Source: Megaleporinus macrocephalus (taxonomy: Eukaryota; Chordata; Actinopteri; Characiformes; Anostomidae). From it: a DNA stretch of 64,000 nucleotides. Below the pieces are notes generated by a model. That model saw only the letters and a list, made by a program, of their open reading frames with translations, was not told where the DNA came from and ran no database searches. Positions 30,101-43,744 of the stretch are shown here, one piece after another; position 1 is the first letter of the stretch; each line of letters starts with the position of its first letter. The stretch lies in the NCBI GenBank assembly GCA_021613375.1, contig CM038704.1:32922582-32986581 (forward strand). Direction: 5' to 3'. The translations under genes and the position numbers were made by a program.

Positions 30101-33100
30101 GCCTGAATGTGCAATGACTCTTACCAACAGGTGTACAGTAGCCGCGCACTCACATTAACTAGTTTAACTGCGTTTAGGCGGCTTAACCGGAGTTTTAGCA
30201 GGCAAGTGGGCAACGGGAATCAGTTAATACATGCTCATAAAAAACAAAACCACCCCAACCAACATTCGAGCACAAAAAAATTCACTCAAGCACAGAAAGC
30301 AGTATAATGTGATCCACGGCGCGCGAGGACAGCTATCGAATCGAGAGTGAAAAAAGGCGGTTTGAGCGCGATAAGATAATACACACGCACACAGGACTTC
30401 TTTCTGTGCTCACGAGTTTCACATTAACGCTTGTGGGATTTACACACTAGTTACCAGTGTGTAAATTTACCTGTTACCTTTGAAACTGCGTTTAGCAACG
30501 TCCTCCCCTTTAAAACCAGTCACAGTATGAAGACGGACTGCGACAGATGAAACCCAATTCTGATACTTTCATTTCGACGGCTCCCCGGCTCTCCACTCGT
30601 AGCCTGTTTAAAGAGTTTAAAACTAGCACTATGTTTGGTCAAAATCTTTTTTCCCAACAGGTTGCTGATCAATGCAGTTGCACCTATAGACGAGTTGCCT
30701 AGCGCGCAAATGCAGTTGAACTTGTATTTTGAAGTGACAAATCGTAGCAGCGTAGTTTTTAACGTCTAAATGCATATCTGCTACGCAAAATGCGTAAAGG
30801 TTGGCAGGTCTGCAAATGGTTCTCTGTGTTAGATTGCGTAGGTTATTACCTGCAGTATCGTTTTATAGTGTAAAAAAGGCATGCTGCTTTGTGTGCTGTA
30901 TATCGGTCACTCTGTGTCTTTCATAGGGGGTTGTGGGAGCAACCTGTTTAAACCATTTAAAGTTATGGTTTACACAATTCTAATTCACACATCCTTATCT
31001 GAAGTTTAGCCAATTGGCCAAGGCATGTTTAGTGTGTAAAGTTTGTTGTAATTAACTGCAAGGTTAATGTATCTAACGAGTAATAGGTGTTTTCAGCATT
31101 TGGGCTCAAAAACTGTGTGTCAAGTAGTGTAATATGTTCTGTTGTACAGCACTGCATCCTGGAGTACATTTTTAAAATCTAGGGTGTGTCTGAAATCGCA
31201 CTCTAGTTACCGTTTAGTGTTTTATTCAGGGTGTCAGCCATTTTGTAGTGTTGTCCGAATTCTCAGTGGACAAATAGATTCCCTATATAGTTCACTATAT
31301 TCTTACCCACAATGCACCGTAAAACTAGTGGACAACTGATGTACACTAAGTAGTGTACATCAGTTGTCTACTAGTTTTACGGTGCAACTTTCTAAAGAAA
31401 CCGCTATGCATTGTGTAAGTACAGGTTGACGCCACACAATGCATAGCGGTTTCTTTAGAAAGTTAGTCGTCCGAATTACCTGTACTGTCTACCTCACTGC
31501 TCCCCTATATAGTGTTCTACATGGAACAGGCTATGTAGTGAACAAGGAACGAGTTAACAAGTGGATCATTTTAGACACACCCCTACTGTTAAAACAGTTT
31601 TTTAAAAGATGAAACATCTTTTAAAACATCTTTTTAAAACATCTTTTTTTTAGTTAATTTTGGAATGTTTTAAACTAAATTTAACATATTGCTCCTTCAC
31701 ATCAGCCTACATTTACCTCCAAATATATTGAGTTGTTAAGTAATCTCAAATATATATGTGGTTTTAAACACTATGGCATGCTGTTATACATAGAAAGAGA
31801 CAAAAGTACATAAAAAATAGCCTCAAAGTGTAGTAGCACCCATTTAAGCCTATGTGATGCACAAACAGATTAAAATGTCATTCTCTCAGTTGTCTTAGCC
31901 TTTTGAGATCAAAGCCCTAAAAATCTAGAAGATGGCCACAATGTTTGTTGTGAACTAAGCTTAGCCACAAATAAACCAAATTAACTCACATGTCATGCTC
32001 GAGGATGATGGCAATTCGGTGCATATGTAACCAGCGCTGCCAGAAGTTGGCATCCATGGACAGGATGGGCTTCCAGTAGGAGGCAAACTGTGACTGGCTA
32101 GAGTCTTTGGAGCCACTGTGCTGTAGGGACAGAACCTGAAAGAAAACAGGCTTATGCTAGGGACAGGCACAACTATGTCTGGCTGACGAAATTTATATGA
32201 GGCTATGATTAATTACAATCTGTTGTTTATTGAAGAGATACAATAAGTATACAATACAAATACAACAAATAGCTTCCTTTTAATATTATAATCAGACAAT
32301 CTGAATATTTCAGTCTACCAATTCAAATGTCTTTTCTCCTTGCATTATCCCTGTGCACTCAACAACAAGCATACATATATAGTATAACAAAATGGTTTAG
32401 AGCACAATATAGACTTTTAACTGACTTGGACTTAAGACGCTTTTGCTGTGAATGATCTTAAGGTTACTGTCGTAACCCCGGTTCTCTGATAGCAGTCTCA
32501 CTATGGGATACGCCCCCTTCACGTATGCCTCAGAAGCCAAATTCCACTACGCCAGCCCATTGGCTGGCTGACAGACGTGAGGCTCGTGCTCCCCGCCTCC
32601 TCCATATATAACGCGGTGACACGACATCATCTGATCATTCAAAACAGGTACACTTCTTCCTCGCTTCACGTCAGCAAGGAGGGTGGTCTGGTGAGACACC
32701 TCACTCATGCTATCAGAGAACCGGGGTTATGACAGTAACCTTAAGTTCTCTTTCCAGCATTCGTTTCAGTGACTCACTATGGGATATCCTAACTCCAGTA
32801 TTGCCAGACAAGCCTGTTTCAAACATCTGCCGCCAACCAACTATGCCCCTCTGGGCCGGGGCTGCTCATTCTCGGAGCCGGCGCTCAACACTGCATGTGC
32901 ACAGTCGGTGCTGTCACGTCCAGTTTATAGAGCCTGACGAACATATGTGGCGAGGACCAGCTCGCCGCCGCACATACGTCTTGCATCGAGATTCCCTTAA
33001 AAACTGCCCAAGAGGTTGCTACCCCTCTTGTTGAATGCACACATACCCCAGCCGGAACTGTCAGACCTTTGCTGGAGTACGCCAACGTGATCGCCTCTGT

Positions 33101-36100
33101 AATCCAGTGCGACAGCCGCTGTTTAGTAATTGCTTTACCTGTGTATGGCTTGGACCAGGACACGAAAAGCTGATCACTCACTTTAAAACATCGTGTTCTC
33201 TCCACATAAATCTGCAGCGCCCTCACAGGACACAGCGCATTCAGTTGCTGCTGGCCCGGCGATGTAAAGGGTGGAGGACAAAAGGCCTGGAGCTCCAAGG
33301 GGAGATAAGGCTGGACCACTTTCGGAACAAATGCAGGGTTTGGCCGTAATGACACCTTCGATCCTCCTGACGCGAACTGCATACACGAGGAGTGCACCGA
33401 AAGGGCGTGTATTTCACTAACACGCTTCGCTGACCCCAAGGCTACCAATAGTGCTGTCTTGACTGACAGTGTTTTAAGATCCACTTGGTCTAGTGGCTCG
33501 AAAGGCGCTGCCGCTAAGGCCCCTAGCACCAGTGATAAGTCCCACGATGGGGACAGTGGCCTCAAAACAGGAAGCAATCGTCGTGACCCCTTCATGAAGT
33601 GGCAGACTAAGGGGTGCTGACCTACTGTCTTCCCCTCAAAACCTACGTGACAAGCTGCAATAGCTGCCAAGTACACTTTTATAGTTGAAAACCATTTCCC
33701 TTTATCTATTAGGTCCTGGAGGAAAGATAGTATCTCCACCACAGAACACTGGAAAGGAATTTCGCATTTGTCTTGGCACCACTGCTCAAGCAACTTCCAC
33801 TTCTATCCATACAGGGATCTAGTGGATGAGGCTCTTGCATTTTGAATGGTTTCTATAACTTTGGGAGGCAACCCAGTTAACTCCAAGTTAACCCACTCAC
33901 GGGCCAAGCCCACAGAGCCAGATGCTCCGGATGGGGATGATAAATTTCTCCCCGTGCCTGGGTCAGTAGATCCCTGTGCAGAGGGAGAGGCCAAGGGGCA
34001 CCCTGGAGAAGCTGCATGATCTCTGCCAACCAGTGCTTCCCCCACCATCGCAGAGCTATCAGAATGACCGATAAAACTCTCTCCCTCACCCTGGCTAGGG
34101 TAGGAGATATCAGCGCTATAGGCGGGAATGCATAGAGCAGCGTTTGTGGCCATTCGTGAGCTAAAGCATCTATCCCCAGCGGTGCTGTGGGATCGTGCAG
34201 AGAGTAGAACAGAGGGCACTGAGCATTCTCCCTCGAAGCGAACAGATCCACCGTCGCTCTTCCATAACGCTCCCATATCTGCTCTACCACAGAGTTGCTG
34301 AGTTTCCACTCTCCGTAGAGGGGATTGCCTCGGGACAACAAATCCGCTCCCCTGTTTAACACGCTCTGTACATGCTTTGCTTTTAGGGTTAAAAAGTGAG
34401 CACTGCTCCACAGGATCAGTTTGCGTGCCAGTGTGTGCAAAGGGCGAGATCGGAGTCCCCCCTGTCGGTTTATGTAAGCCACCACTGAGGTGTTGTCCGT
34501 TCTCACGAGGACATGGTGACATGGTGAGGAAATTTCTTAATGTCAGGCAAACCGCCTGCATTTCCAAGCAAAATATGTGAAGGCATCGCAATTTGCGACT
34601 CCATTCGCCCGGTGTAAATCCGCCCTCGCGAGTGCCCCCCCAACCGTACAGCGACGCGTCCGTATTGCACAACGGCCATAGGCACTCCCTGTGTGAGAAA
34701 GCGAGCGCTTTTCCATTGACAGAGTGCCGAAACAGCTGTTCCCGTTACTTTCACTCTCCGTCGAGAGTGACGTAATGGATCCAGCCTGAGCTCGACCACC
34801 CAGCGCTGAAAATCTCTCATGAACAGTCGGCTTGGTAAACTTTTCCACTCTCTCTGCCGACAGGCTCACCCTGAACGACACTGAGTTCAGTGTCAGACCC
34901 AGGTAAGATATGCACTTGGTCGGAATCAGCACACTTTTCTCTGTGTTTAATTTGAAACCTAGTTTCGTTATGTGCTCTGTGAGCATCGCCGTATGCTCTT
35001 TCACCGTGTGCTCCGACTGCGCCGCAATGGCAGCACAGTGACAACGTTTACGTGGCTCAAAGTTACCGAGAGCGTGGTAACTCTCTGAGAGGGTTTTATG
35101 ATGTGTTTTATGTTTTGCAACATTTCTCGCTTTATTTTGTTTTGCAACATTTTTCTCTTTATTTTGTATTGCAGCGAATTGCGAGACAACACAGACACAT
35201 CTTTTCGTGTTCTCAGAAATGTCTTTACTGAACATCGCTCCGTCTGAACACTGAAGAACTGAAGGGTGGGAGGCCAGCAAATGGGGGGCAGGCTGGCTCT
35301 TCCCCAACGTGAAGGCATTCTCAGGCAGACTTCTTCTTTCTCCTCACCATCTGCGAAGGTGGAGGAGGCGGCTGAGCTGCCTGGGCTCGTGTCTAAGTAT
35401 GGGGCTTCCTGTGCCAGGTAGCCCTAGGCTCTGGAGCCCCGCTTCGATCCGGTAGACCTGTCTGTGGCTTAGGTCGCCTTGGGATCCGAAAGCTGGAGGC
35501 TGGGCGGGCGGTCGCCTGCGCGAAAGTAGGGCGGGGGGAGGGTGGGGGAGCCGATTGCGTCTTCCTAGGTAGGCACAGCCGCAGGGCTTTGTCATCCCTC
35601 TTTTTCTCCTCGCACCTCTTTTGCATCAGCGTGAGTGCTGTGCCGAAAATACCCTCTGGCACCACGGGTGAGTGCAGGATAGACTCTTTCTCTCTGTCTG
35701 AGAAATTAGCCAGATTGAGTCATTTCCCCCTTTCCTGGATAACCATGGTTGCCATGGCTTTTCCAGCAGCCTGAACCGCACATCTCTGAAGGCAGAGGGA
35801 GAGATCTGTGATCACGCAGATCTCTTCCCAATGAGCTGGGCCTGGTGTAGCTGCCATCTCATCCTGGAGCTCCGCTTGGTATGCGATGAGCATAGAGATG
35901 GCGTTTAGGGCTCTGACTGACAGCGCCACTGCTTTATACGCCCGTTCAGTCATGCCTGACTGAAAACGATCTGCCTTGGAGGGCAGCGTCGGGTTCGCGG
36001 CTGTCGAGCGTCTCGGATGCAGGTGTGCTGCAACCAGGGGCTCCATCGGGGACATTCGGAGAAGACCTTCTTTCTCCATCCCTTCCAGGTCGAGAGCAGA

Positions 36101-38185
36101 CCCACCATGAATGGGTGTCTTGCCTGTAAAGGGCTTTTCTTTCCACAAAACTGCTACCTCGTCAAGGAGCTCAGGAAGTATAGGGAGAAGCTGTCTCGCT
36201 GCTCGTTTTGCCCTTGGCAGCCTTTTCCCTTCATAGCGCGACTCTGCTACCACAGCAGGCCATGGAATGTCCAGTCTCGCTGCCGCACGTTTCAGCACGT
36301 CTTGCAGGTCGACGCTGAGGAGCGGAGGGGATGGTGCCTCTTCTAACTCCTCTACAGCCTCTGCTGCATTGCGGGGTTTCGCTGCCTGAGTAGTGGGGAT
36401 TAATGGGGAGTCCTTAAACTTATCCTCCTCGTCGGAGATAAGAAATTCTGTGCCTCCCTCATCTTCCTCTTCCTCCTCTTCCTCCTCTCCTGCTTCGAGC
36501 AGAGAGGGGAAAGGGGCATAGACTGAGCTGGTCACCCCAGCTCATAGCCGCAGAGGTAGATGGTTCAGCAGGCAACTTTTCATGGTGAACCGTGCGCAGT
36601 GTTCGCACGAGGTAGGGTCGTTCATCGCTGCCTGGGCATGTCGCAGCCCAAGGCAGGCAACGCAGACCTGGTGTGTGTCCCTGGCAGAAATTTTGTTTCC
36701 ACAGGGGCACAGCTGCGCAGGCTCTCCCTTGCCACTCTGTGCTTTTAGCATTGCTGCCATTAACTGGTGTGCTAAGTCGCACCTGATAACTGTGCTGCGT
36801 TGAAGAGAGACAGTGTGGTGACCAGTCTGTCGAGAACACAGCCAGTTAAACTAGCCACGTCCGCTAAAAAACTAACGTAGTGGTTAGCTTAGTGGGTGGA
36901 CTTGCTAGTTCGGTATCCTAGCCAGCTGTAGCCGCTGTTTGGTCTGGTCTATTCACCATTTCTTCATAAAACCACCACTCCTTTGATTTTCGAGCATTCT
37001 TAAAAAGTGCTGATCTCTGGAACTATTACCTCCACAAATCCAACAATCAGATTTTCTACATTTAAATCTTAACTTAAAACATACCTTTATTCTTTTGCTT
37101 ATGTCTGTCATTAAACCAAAACTACTCTTCCATCTAACTCTTCCTATGCTGTCTGTCTTTCTTACTTTATAAGCATCACATTATTATTATTATTTTTATT
37201 ATACACTGATGCATAGATTTTGAAGTCGCTGCACTGTAAACTGTTCTTTCTATGTGTCTTGGGGTCCTGGGCCAGGAACAGGTAAAAGGTTTTCTGGCCT
37301 AAATAACCATTTCAGAGAGGTTGTACAGCTTACCGGTGTGGTGGATCCAGGAGGGATGTAGAACAACGGCACACCATTTTTCGTGCTCTCAGGAATGGTG
37401 TAATGCTCTGGGATGGAGTTAAAGGACTGCAGATGCACCAACATTTGGTCCGTCTGATTAATGCTGCAGGCAAACAGGATGTGATATAAGCAGCAAGATG
37501 ACAAAACAGTATAAAGTGTAATAATTCTAAGATCAAGGTTTATCTGATTTCCAATATTACTCCTTAAAATGTGTTAAAATGTCTTGAAGAACAATATCAC
37601 TGGAGTCCCAAAAAAAAAAAAAAACAAATTCCAAAAAAAGCAATCAAAACTGTAATTCTACGATGTATAAGCAACTTCCATGATTTGAACATGGGTGGAT
37701 GATAAGTTTGTTTTTTTGGGGGGTTTTAATATTGCAATGGCACATTCTGCCACAAAACACCATTTGTGTACTGAGACATTTTACACACGTGAAGGTTGTT
37801 TGTTTACACAAAAAACAGATGTTGTCATTTTTCTAACATAATTGTGAACGGTCAGGGCAGAAAGATAGGATCTTGTCCCAAAAACTAAGCAATAAGACTT
37901 GTGAATTCAGCCTTAGTGTTTCAGCACTGACCTCTGCAGGGTGTTCCAGAAGCGCCGGATGACGGAGGTGCGGTAGGGGCTCGTGATGGGCTTGCGCAGG
38001 GTGCAGCTGATGTCGTGCAGTATATCATAACTCCCCTCTATTGTCACCTCTACCCAGGTAGTGCGCTTAGCCGGCAGAAGCGGCCAGCAAGCCACTGCAA
38101 CATACTCTATACGCATGTTGTGTTTCCATAGCAAGACCAATTTTACCTCCAGCTGAGTGCTTCCTATAGAGAGAGACAAAGAGAG

Positions 38186-38228
<43 letters not shown>

Positions 38229-41200
38229 GAGATGAAAAGATCGATCGGCTATGCGCCTGCAATTCCTATTTGAACCGCTAGGTGGTAACACACACCCTTT
38301 CATTTTCGACAGACTGACTAAAGCGGCGCGCCTCGCGAGAACAGTTTGCATTTACGGCATGTGCTAAATTTAAAGATTGCAGTATTGGGGATATTTGTTT
38401 GATTTACTTTGCTTAACTGCAAATTTTGTTACAAATATAATGCTGCTTCACATGAGCTCGTTAAAAATGGTAATAAACCAGTTTAGACCATGTTTAATGA
38501 CTTGCTTGCACTAATAACTACACATGCTGCCGTGGCATTTAGCCTTGCCCTCGATCGGTATTGGCTATCCGCCGATTGTGCTGAAAGGTGATCTGTGATT
38601 GGAATCGGCCTCAAAAAGGCTGATCGGTCCACCTCTAATTATTACTATTATTGTCTACTACTACTACTACTATCTGTGGTGTTGCCATGTTCCTATAGTT
38701 ATTTACCTTTACTTGTCAATTCATATATCCAGTTACACAAGTAAATTTGAAAACATTCCCTGTCAGTACTTTGGCAAAACTATACTGCATAGCACAGACA
38801 TGGAAGGCATTATGGTTTGGTGTTGTAGTGTTTCAGTAGAGTGGCACTTACCTTTAATAAAATTGATCTCACGGATGATGTATCCTTCCCTCAGTCTGAC
38901 TGATAGCACACTGATCAGCTCAGCATGAACTTCCTTCTCAGTGTGTTTTTTCCTCCGCAACACCAGCGCAGGGTTTCCACTGGCTGACACCAGGTGCTCA
39001 TTAAAGAGCTTGTGTTGAGAGACTAAAGCAGACACACAAAGATATAGATACACACAAGATATAGATACACAGCTAAATACACACAAAGCCACAACTATAC
39101 AACCACACATGCACACAAATACACACTAAGGTCAACATTTACACATTTTCACACATGTATTGTCATGCATGTCATACAGTACTGGCCATCTAAAAAAAAA
39201 ATAAAGGGACTGCAATAGCTAATAGATAGGAATAGCTAATGAATTTTTTGTCCATCTCAAACATTCAGTCACAGTCACTTCAAATAGCCTCGCTTATGTG
39301 TTTACGCAATCCTGAGGTGTCACCTCCAGGTGGCTCCCAGCTGTTTCTTTGGAGTCTTGGTGTAGAGACTGAAGAAAAGGGGTAAGAGGACACAACCTTG
39401 TGGTACTCGGGTACTGAGGGTTTGGTGGATCTAACCTGTGTTTTCCTAGCTGCACCTGCTGTCTCCTGTTTGTCAGAAAGTCCACAATACACTGGCCCAT
39501 GAAACTTGGCACCAATAGATGGGACAGTTTGATCCACAAGTGTCCTGTCACTATAGTGCTGAATAATGAACTCTAATGCAGGTTAGAGGACTGTTGAGAT
39601 GTTGCAGAATGAAGTGCAGTGCCAACAGTGACCTGTTAGCGTTGTATGAGAAATGCTGAGGATCAATTTTTTGATGTATTATTTTTTTAGGATCTAGGAT
39701 CTAGCAGGTTTGTACTGGAGAATTCTCTCCTGGTAGTAATCTGTTTAAAGCCTCTACAGTCATTTGCAACAAATGTTTTTCAGCTATTCTGAGTATTTCT
39801 TCTTGCTACTTTAACCCCTTTATTTAACTTGTATGTAGCCTCCTTACAGAGAATTCTTAGAATTGCTGTGCAAGTAAAACAATGGTTTATCACTGCTGTA
39901 TTTCAAACATGTCTGTTGCTTCTTTAGAAACATTCCAGTTTGTGTATCCAAAGCATGTCTCCATGACACCACCTCTTTACTGTAGTAACAAAAGGCTTGT
40001 TGGTTTTGAGTTTCTCCCTGTATGTTAGGATTAGGTGGACAAAACTGTGATCAGAATTTCTAGAATTGCACCATTGTCAGGTGTATTGTAACAAAGCTGA
40101 CAGAGTTTCTAAGTAGTCATAAGTCACACACATCCTCTGTTTGGTTGTTGGAACATAACATGACAGGCAGCCTGAGAAAGAGCAGCAGAGTTTTCTTCTC
40201 TCTCATACAAATTGCCATGTCTTAGTCTAATCTACAATATTTCTCACCCATAGATTTGCTATGAACTGTAAAACAGAACAAAGCACACCCCAAAGCAGTT
40301 CAATACAGAACACATCGGCACACATAGCCAGCAGTATGGCTTGAGGTAAATGTGTGATGACATAGGCATGTAGTTTGCATGATGCTAACTAGTGAAAGAA
40401 AAGTTTTTATTACTGCTTGGCTACATCACCCTCAAAGCTCTAGCGTAAGACTTAGTCAGTCATCAAAAAAGCCTGAAATAAACCAAAAAGGTAATGGTTT
40501 TAATCCTATCTTATTCATTGGAATTACTGCAGTTCCCTGCCTGTGTTCCTCCTATGACTTTAATAAAGAAATAAGGAAAAATGGAAGTTACATTACTGAA
40601 AAGGAAAGTGTCATTGCAGCTGACCTCTGGCCCACTGGTGCACTTACAACAGTAATAATCCGGATTGATTGCCTCGCTGGTGCGGAGGAAGGAGTATGTA
40701 AGGAAAGCCCGGTGGTATGCATTCATTTCCTGGACTATCTGGGCTAGCTCCGGGCACATGGACAGGTATGAGCCAAAGGTCGCCATGGAGATAAACTTCA
40801 TCAGCTCCACGTTGGGGATGTAGCCAAAACTACAGTCATAAGTGTAAGCCCCACCCACCTAACAGGCAACAAGAACAGAAAATATGTATGTCATTTTTTT
40901 TTTTTAATTTATATATTTATCTGTCATCAGATCCATGCTATACCTGCACAAAGGAGCAGGCAATCGTTCCACTTCTCAGTTGGTTTAGCAGAGCTTCACA
41001 CACAGCAACATCTGGCACACTTGTCACACCATCTGTGATAATTATTATACCTGTAGAGAATACATAATTTTTTTTTCCAAGAAAATTTTTAAGGAAACTT
41101 AAAGTAAAACCATAACAGTAAGATGTCCTAAAAACCTGTAACACAGATTTTAGCAATTCTGTGTATATTACGCTTTAGCAACTTATGTATACATTAGTAA

Positions 41201-43693
41201 TAACAGCCAGACGCAACTAGAAATTCTCCTCTAAACCACGCGCAGTGAGATTCCAACTTATTTCCTCTTTCTAACCACTTTTTATATTTAAAACATTTTT
41301 TATGAAGGATCCCATTTCACAAAGCTAATCTTTAAGTAAAATAAAGTCTAAATAGGAGTAGGTGGGAGCATCATTCTGTCTCTGAACTTTTGTGAGATAC
41401 TCTTTGGTCAGAGTGGGGAGGGTTAAAACAAATAAAGAAAAATGACAGACAGGTAGACAAAAATATATAGATGCGTTACTGCTCACCTGCAGTGGAGTTT
41501 GGAGGGAGGAGCTGAAGGGCCAGTATGCCTTGTCGGACCATACTGACCAGCCCCACATCTGCTGTCACCATGGAAATACCCTGCTTCCTCTGTGGCTGCT
41601 CCTCCACAGTGTCAATAGGTAGGAAGGAGGAGGAGCCATCAACCTAAAGACAATTTATTCCATTTAAGCCAATTAAAAACTTTTCATAAATCATTTCTTA
41701 TTTTTTTCATTAAGGTGGCAAATCATAAATCAGACGTGTATCAATTTCACAGACAGCTTAACCTTTTCTCAAGTTCTAGTTTGGTGCATCTGTACATGCA
41801 AATTTGTGCATGGTCAGAGTTGCTGCAATATCTGAACTGTAATTTGTGTCTTAGCTCTTTATTAGCTTATCAGTTTTTCAATCTAGTGGTTTGTGGAGTA
41901 CAAATAGACCCTTGATCATGCAATTCAGCAGTACTAGAAAACTAGAAGACTCAACACCTAAAGAGCCTCCTGAATGCTTATGTTTAGCGGCCTATACTCA
42001 TGTTTTTTATGCAAACTGCGTAAATTTCATGTATGCAAATATGTGTCATTGCTAATGTCCCAAAAAAAATGCAAGTACAATGTCTAGAAGGACTAACATT
42101 TTAAGCATCTGTCTTATTGTCAATGCAACGATACAGGCTGTGTGAACACTTGTTTTATTGTTGTTGTTTGTTTTTTTTGTTTGTTTTTTTTAAATATATG
42201 CTTGTTCTGAAATTCTGATCATTCCAAATAAAACGTTATGACTGCATAAAGAAAAGAGCCATTTGAAAAGATCCAGTTCATTCTGAATAATATTTTAAAA
42301 ATTTCTACATAGTTCTACATTATTTGTTCATTTAAAACGGGTATTTTTAAGTTAAAAACTAAATATCAGGATATAGATATTATGTATTATGATAATGATT
42401 TTATATCATACTGTCCACCCTCTCCAAAATAGGGGCATGTCAAATTCAGTTGACGGTTTTCTTGCCTGAATCTGCTGCTGCTGTAAAACCTCAGCAATGT
42501 TGTTCTCCACTGCCCGGAGCTGCTGGTATATCTGATTCAGAAACTGATTCAGGTCTGTGCAGTCCAGCTGGCTTCCCTGCACTAACACCTGAAGAACAAG
42601 ACCGAATAATCAGTTCTGATGAAGAATTAAACTCCAAAAACACCTTTGAAATCCAAGAAAAGTCCCCAAGAAAAACAGCAAGTATCAAAGAAACAAGAAG
42701 CAGTACGAAAATTACCCATCACAATATCTGTGAATAAAATGATCACATGTTTTTGTATTATCTTGCTATTGTTTAAAACATACTAATAAGGTTTAAACAA
42801 CCATTCGAATGCAAACTGAAATTATTAATGACATGTATTAAATTGGTCTACATTAACGACCATTTACGATCTGCGTAAATATGCTTTAATCTGTTGTGTA
42901 TTTTACAGGGAGACTGCCGCAGTTGGATATTTACAAACAACAAAAAAGTGCCAACAAACAAAGAACATAATAGTACACAGTTACTTGAATTATTAATACT
43001 TAAAATTGTACGATTACCACTGAGTTAGACTGTAGTATTGTTTAACATATTGTTCAACAACTGTTAATTCAAATTTTTTTTTAATTATATTAAATACATG
43101 TCCAAAATGATTATGCAGGCACTTCTTTGCCCAATGTTTCGTGTGAAATAAAAAACATAAATAGGGAATTTCTCCCCGCCTTGCTGCAGCAATAGCCTAT
43201 ACCCTTCTGTGAAGATATTGGAACATCGCTGTAAGGGGTTGCATTCAGTGTCAAGAGGGTCTCTGAGCATCAGTTCTGGATCACAAACAACATCACATCA
43301 CATCACAAAAGTTACACAAAAACAACATGACCACACGGTATGTGGTATGTATATCACCTGGATTCAGTTTGCATGGTAAAAGTTCAATATCATGAAAGTT
43401 TATTCCATGAAAAAGGGATTTAATGACCTGATGCGAGCTGAGGCCAACAATGGAGGAGTAAGCGAGTATGGTGATGAAGATTTCCGGCTGAAACAGAAAG
43501 TCTGTGCCTGGAACCTTAAATGGAGCAGCCAGTCCAGTCAGGCACCGGGACAGGGCATGGAAGACTTCATCAAATATCATTTCTCCTGTGCTGTCATCCT
43601 TCAGAACAAAGAAAAAAAACATTCAGTAACTCTCAGTTAATGATTTAACACCAGTGACAGGGATGCACCTGGATGCATTTCTGTGCCAGTAAC

Positions 43694-43744
<51 letters not shown>

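Larger units (their letters stand above)
31182..31583. mobile_element. MITE containing two adjacent long hairpins
   Basis: The ends GGGTGTGTCTGAAAT and (inverted) GGGGTGTGTCTAAAAT are flanked by TA on each side. Inside lie two perfect or nearly perfect palindromes back to back (31314-31385 and 31386-31464). No open frame. In szt2 intron 12. Confidence 0.75.
32457..36960 (-). mobile_element. DIRS-type tyrosine-recombinase retrotransposon, defective
   Basis: Minus-strand order gag (36,760-35,390), reverse transcriptase remnant and RNase H (35,300-33,800), tyrosine recombinase (33,793-32,885) is the DIRS layout. A 36-bp inverted pair (32457-32492 / 32710-32745, one mismatch) next to the recombinase fits the internal complementary region plus terminal repeat. 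No matching terminal repeat is visible near 36.9 kb, so that end is truncated and the boundary approximate. Same orientation as szt2, in intron 11. Confidence 0.85.

Noticed and set aside
38185..38228. Regular triplet array considered as a CRISPR-like or structured array
   Set aside because: Simple (ATT)n microsatellite; no direct repeats with unique spacers exist in the window.
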